DNA of 5,648 nt from CABRXV01 sp900754955 (lineage in GTDB: Bacteria > Actinomycetota > Coriobacteriia > Coriobacteriales > Eggerthellaceae). This document shows, in pieces, positions 3,490 to 5,648 of this stretch (position 1 is the stretch's first letter; each line of letters begins with the position of its first letter). Position numbers and translations under genes: made by a program. The stretch lies in NCBI GenBank assembly GCA_902475005.1, contig CABRXV010000097.1, positions 1-5,648 on the forward strand. The letters are read 5' to 3'. The notes under the pieces were generated by a model that was not told the DNA's origin, made no database searches, and saw nothing but the letters and a program-made list of their open reading frames with translations.

Positions 3490-5648
3490 ATGCAAACACT
3501 CGACATCACATACATCCACGCGCCCGCCACCTACGATTTCCGCGAGCGCTCCATCATGTACGGCCCCGTGTCGGACATGGTGCCGTCTACGCCCATCTTC
3601 GAGATGTACCCGCTCGGCCTCACTACGCTGTGCGAGTACCTCGAGCGCCACGGCCTGCGTGCGCGCATCTACAACCTCGCATCTATGATGCTGCACAAGA
3701 AGAACTTCGACGTGGAGAAGAACCTCGCGAAGCTCGACTCGCACCTGTTCGGCATCGATCTGCACTGGATGCCGCACTGCCACGGCTCGATCGAGGTGGC
3801 GAAGATCCTCAAGCGGCTGCATCCGCACGTGCCGATCTCGTTCGGCGGACTGTCGTCGTCGATCTTCCACGAGGACCTCATCAAGTACGACTGCATCGAC
3901 TACGTGTTCCGCGGCGACTCCACCGAGGAGCCCATGCGCATGCTCGTCGAGCGCATCGCGCGGGCGGCGCGCACGCACACGCCCGTGGGCGACCTGTCGG
4001 ACATCCCGAACCTCACGTGGAAAGACGCTTCGGGCACGGTGCACATTAACCCGCTGTCGTGGGTACCCGACGACATGAACGCCATCTCGCTCGACTACGA
4101 CTACCCGATGAAGGGCGTGCTGCGCCACCATGACATGACGAGCTACCTGCCCATGAAGGGCTGGCTGAGCTATCCGGTGACGGCGAGCCTCACCTGCCGC
4201 GGCTGCGCGCGCAACTGCGCCACCTGCGGCGGCAGCGCCTACGCGTTCAAGAACCACTTCGGGCGCCGCCGCGTGGCGTGGCGCGATCCGAAGCTGCTCA
4301 TCCGCGACATCGAGCACGTGCAGAGCCACGTGTGGGGGCCCATCTTCGTGCTCAACGACTTCCTGCAGGCCGGCCCCGAGTTCACGCGCGAGTTCATCAC
4401 GGGCCTGCGCGGCAAGGTGCGCAACCCCATCGGGTTCGAGTTCTTCGGGCCGCCGCCCGGGGGCGACGACTTCTACAGCATGCTCGACGCGAACCTCAAG
4501 AGCTGGTCGGTGGAGATCTCTGCCGAGAGCCACGACGACGATGTGCGCAAGGCGTTCGGCAAGGGCCACTACACCATGCGCGAGCTCGAGGAGACGATCG
4601 TCGACGCGCTGAGCCACCCCAACTGCGACCGCTTCGATCTGTACTTCATGACGGGCATCCCCAAGCAGACCGCCGCGAGCGTGCGCGAGACGGGCGCCTA
4701 CGTGCAGCACCTCTACGAGCTTGTGAACTACGACCCGCGCCTTGTGGTGATGACCTCGCCGATGGCTCCGTTTCTGGACGTGGGGTCGATCGCCTTCGAC
4801 AACCCGGAGGCGTACGGCTACCGCCTGCGCGCGCGCACGTTCGAGGAGCACCGCGAGCGCATGATCCTGCCCTCGTGGAAGCACATCATGAACTACGAGA
4901 GCGTGTACATGTCCAACGACGAGATGGTCGAGGCGACCTACGACGCGGCGCTCGACATCAACCGCATCAAGGGCGCCCACGGCATCCTCGATCCCACGAT
5001 GGCCGCCGGCGTCGACGCGCGCATCAAGCAGGCGCGCGAGCAGATGCGCCGACTCGACGACGTGCTGTACAACGGCACGGGTCGCATCGATGCGCGCATG
5101 GCCGCGCTCAAGGAGGAGTTCGAACGTCTCTCCGAGAGCACGGTCGCTGAGAAGAGCGAGCTGAACTGGGCTTTCAAGGCGAAGCCGACGCACGTGGCGC
5201 ACCTGGCGAAGCTGTGGCTCACGAACGAGCCCGCGAACATGGCGGCGCGCCTTGCGGGGAAGTGGCGTCCCGCGGGCAGCGACTTTGCATACCCCGACCA
5301 GGAGACGGGCGTGAAGGCCCCCGCATGGAACGCCGACGGCACCGCGAACTGCACGTTCAAGGGCGAGGTGACCGACGGCATGGGCGACGGGCGCGCGCTG
5401 GCCAACGAGAGCGGCGAGCAGGTGGCCGCGTTCGGCAGCGTGGTGGCGCCCGGCTTCTCGCGCGCGAACACGAACGAGGCGTTCGACGCCGCCAACGCCG
5501 ATCTCGAGGCGGGGCGCGCGGGCACCTCGACCGTAGCGGGCGAGGCTCCCGCCATCCAGGCGTGTGCGCTCGTAACGATCAAGCGCGATCCACTGCTCGA
5601 GCAGATGATGGCCGAGGAGCGCGAGCGCGAGGAGGCCGCGGCCGGCGG
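3490..5648 (+). CDS. B12-binding domain / radical SAM protein (partial, runs off window)
   Basis: The open frame gives 719 complete codons without a stop, so the C-terminus is missing. Residues 3-155 look like the cobalamin-binding Rossmann domain of B12 radical SAM enzymes: yPlGL-type motif (41-43), FGIDLHW (87-93), ISFGGLSSS (116-124) and DYVFRGDSTEE (137-147). The classical DxHxxG motif is not intact (Asp90-Leu-His92, but Pro95). The radical SAM core (about 228-440) has Cys239-x3-Cys243-x2-Cys246 for the 4Fe-4S cluster, followed by GGS, and an extra Cys236. Later conserved-looking stretches are ISAESHDDDVRKAFGKGHYT (343-362) and YFMTGIPKQT (385-394). This pattern resembles the B12/radical SAM group typified by Thermoplasma Ta0216, a recollection I could not check; the reaction is unknown. 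About 270 residues follow, ending in a charged helix (EEREREEAA). The ATG at 3490 suits the first domain strand. Confidence 0.92.
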   Translation, partial: MQTLDITYIHAPATYDFRERSIMYGPVSDMVPSTPIFEMYPLGLTTLCEYLERHGLRARIYNLASMMLHKKNFDVEKNLAKLDSHLFGIDLHWMPHCHGSIEVAKILKRLHPHVPISFGGLSSSIFHEDLIKYDCIDYVFRGDSTEEPMRMLVERIARAARTHTPVGDLSDIPNLTWKDASGTVHINPLSWVPDDMNAISLDYDYPMKGVLRHHDMTSYLPMKGWLSYPVTASLTCRGCARNCATCGGSAYAFKNHFGRRRVAWRDPKLLIRDIEHVQSHVWGPIFVLNDFLQAGPEFTREFITGLRGKVRNPIGFEFFGPPPGGDDFYSMLDANLKSWSVEISAESHDDDVRKAFGKGHYTMRELEETIVDALSHPNCDRFDLYFMTGIPKQTAASVRETGAYVQHLYELVNYDPRLVVMTSPMAPFLDVGSIAFDNPEAYGYRLRARTFEEHRERMILPSWKHIMNYESVYMSNDEMVEATYDAALDINRIKGAHGILDPTMAAGVDARIKQAREQMRRLDDVLYNGTGRIDARMAALKEEFERLSESTVAEKSELNWAFKAKPTHVAHLAKLWLTNEPANMAARLAGKWRPAGSDFAYPDQETGVKAPAWNADGTANCTFKGEVTDGMGDGRALANESGEQVAAFGSVVAPGFSRANTNEAFDAANADLEAGRAGTSTVAGEAPAIQACALVTIKRDPLLEQMMAEEREREEAAAG

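Noticed and set aside
3357..3530. 58-codon N-terminal extension of the amidohydrolase frame
   Set aside because: It is Cys/Lys/Arg-rich without similarity to the fold and spans the divergent promoter; a good ribosome site supports the start at 3356.
3475..5202. A 575-codon open frame on the minus strand opposite the radical SAM gene
   Set aside because: Its product is almost entirely His, Arg, Val, Ala, Asp and Glu without any family motif, and it is antisense to a clear multi-domain protein. High G/C at third codon positions keeps such antisense frames open.

Overview
The window is 5,648 bases of GC-rich, gene-dense bacterial chromosome. Strong G/C preference at third codon positions, a Tat operon fused to a hydrogenase maturation gene, a large cobalamin-type radical SAM protein and a probable leaderless start suggest an anaerobic high-GC actinobacterium. 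Eggerthellaceae (Eggerthella or Gordonibacter type) is my best guess. That placement is inference from style and gene content; no rRNA or other marker is present.

Left part (27-1908, minus strand): four tightly packed genes are read right to left. They are a 70-residue single-span membrane protein, a TatA/TatB-family subunit starting at TTG, TatC, and the nickel chaperone HypA. The gaps are only 12, 3 and 7 bases. Read as an operon, it couples the twin-arginine export pore to a [NiFe]-hydrogenase maturation factor, which makes sense because many [NiFe]-hydrogenase small subunits are Tat substrates. A perfect hairpin at the window edge (1-16) could be the start of the operon's terminator.

Middle part (1937-3356, minus strand): a 452-residue amidohydrolase-family protein is closed by a good rho-independent terminator (1937-1972). 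It looks like the MqnX / ATZ-TRZ deaminase branch over its whole length. However, two of the four expected metal ligands, the catalytic Glu, and two other conserved His positions are replaced in an otherwise intact reading frame. This is the strongest oddity here: a likely pseudoenzyme or an enzyme with rebuilt chemistry.

Right part (3490 to the edge, plus strand): an open reading frame of at least 719 codons runs off the window. It has an N-terminal B12-binding-like domain, a CX3CX2C radical SAM core and a long C-terminal extension. It diverges from the amidohydrolase across a 133-base promoter region. That region holds an extended -10 element only 8 bases before its ATG (suggesting a leaderless mRNA), a second extended -10 facing the amidohydrolase, and an inverted repeat in the -35 area that may be an operator.

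No tRNA, rRNA, insertion sequence, CRISPR array or long repeat was seen. No stretch over 300 bases lacks a gene.
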